Origin: Treponema bryantii | Lineage (GTDB): Bacteria > Spirochaetota > Spirochaetia > Treponematales > Treponemataceae | Length of the DNA: 52,842 nt | Reading direction: 5' to 3' | Assembly: GCA_015061465.1 (NCBI GenBank) | Contig: SUWN01000011.1 | Span: forward strand, 1-52,842 | Part shown: piece by piece, positions 52,699 through 52,842 of the stretch | Layout: each line of letters begins with the position of its first letter | Numbering within the stretch: the stretch's first letter is position 1 | Made by a program: the position numbers and the translations under genes | Notes under the pieces: model-generated | The model's database searches: none | What the model was told of the DNA's origin: nothing | What the model saw: only the letters and a program-made list of their open reading frames with translations

Positions 52699-52842
52699 AT
52701 GAAAAAAATAATTTCTTTGCTTTTTGCAGTTTTATTTTTTGTTTCTTGTAGCAGCGTAAAATCTGTTAATTCAAAAAGTCTTGCTAGCGAGAAAACTGAA
52801 GATGAAAAACAAATAAAAGTAATAGATGGGCTTTTAACACAA
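52699..52842 (+). CDS. Lipoprotein, 3' end outside the window
   Basis: 48 codons are present. Signal peptide with lipobox (ISLLFAVLFFVSC, Cys about 18) followed by Ser/Lys/Glu-rich sequence (SSVKSVNSKSLASEKTEDEK). AAGAGGAT is well placed before the ATG. No function can be assigned. Confidence 0.75.
   Translation, partial: MKKIISLLFAVLFFVSCSSVKSVNSKSLASEKTEDEKQIKVIDGLLTQ

Noticed and set aside
1..52842. tRNA, rRNA and CRISPR
   Set aside because: Reading for TPsiC-loop GGTTCAAATCC-like stretches, rRNA-like conserved blocks and regularly spaced direct repeats gave nothing convincing; a covariance search would be needed to exclude small RNAs.

Overview
The window is about 52.8 kb of AT-rich DNA, roughly one third G+C by eye, and reads as a chromosomal segment of a saccharolytic, anaerobic, motile spirochaete, most likely a gut or rumen Treponema. 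The evidence is the chemotaxis operon cheA - cheW/cheR-like fusion - cheX - cheY in the Treponema order, a FliL-like flagellar protein, pyruvate formate-lyase, a cytoplasmic GH10 xylanase, 4-alpha-glucanotransferase, and several spirochaete-type hypothetical proteins. No rRNA, tRNA or CRISPR array was recognised.

Layout. 1-6.4 kb (minus): truncated pflB with Fur/PerR-like operator boxes upstream, a 521-aa protein of unknown function, and a membrane sensor-like protein with 15 tandem 13-residue acidic repeats. 6.5-9.1 kb: hflX and a FliL-like gene, converging with thyX. 9.2-14.1 kb: a soluble histidine kinase with a LacI-type sugar-binding domain, divergent from its NarL-type response regulator and a GH10 xylanase; two half-size chromate transporters follow the kinase. 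14.2-19.9 kb: proS, a secreted protein, a GerMN-domain protein, a HAD hydrolase and a methyltransferase. 19.9-26.4 kb (minus): prfA, a PhoB/PhoR-like pair with a Na/Pi cotransporter, and malQ. 26.5-31.3 kb (minus): the chemotaxis operon. 31.5-36.8 kb (plus): an outer-membrane-like protein, argS and lptC-lptA-lptB.

36.8-45.5 kb is accessory. It holds a polyvalent-protein fragment bounded by two copies of a 71-bp repeat, two AAA/DUF4143 ATPases either side of a DEAD-box helicase, very AT-rich small membrane proteins, and two broken Rhs-type toxin tails with candidate immunity genes. 45.5-52.8 kb (plus): a threonine-aldolase-like enzyme, a B12-binding radical SAM protein, ilvB behind a classical attenuator with a Val/Leu/Ile-rich leader peptide, an aldehyde dehydrogenase, a nucleotidyltransferase and the start of a lipoprotein.

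Two signals cut across the window. First, many transcript-initial genes have a sigma70-like -10 hexamer only 6-7 nt before the ATG and no Shine-Dalgarno, whereas genes inside operons carry good GGAG/GAGG sites; this predicts extensive leaderless transcription. Second, the intact genes I read in the rest of the window are open without frameshifts, whereas three single-base frameshifts fall within about 1 kb of the Rhs segment, which points to real decay there rather than sequence error.
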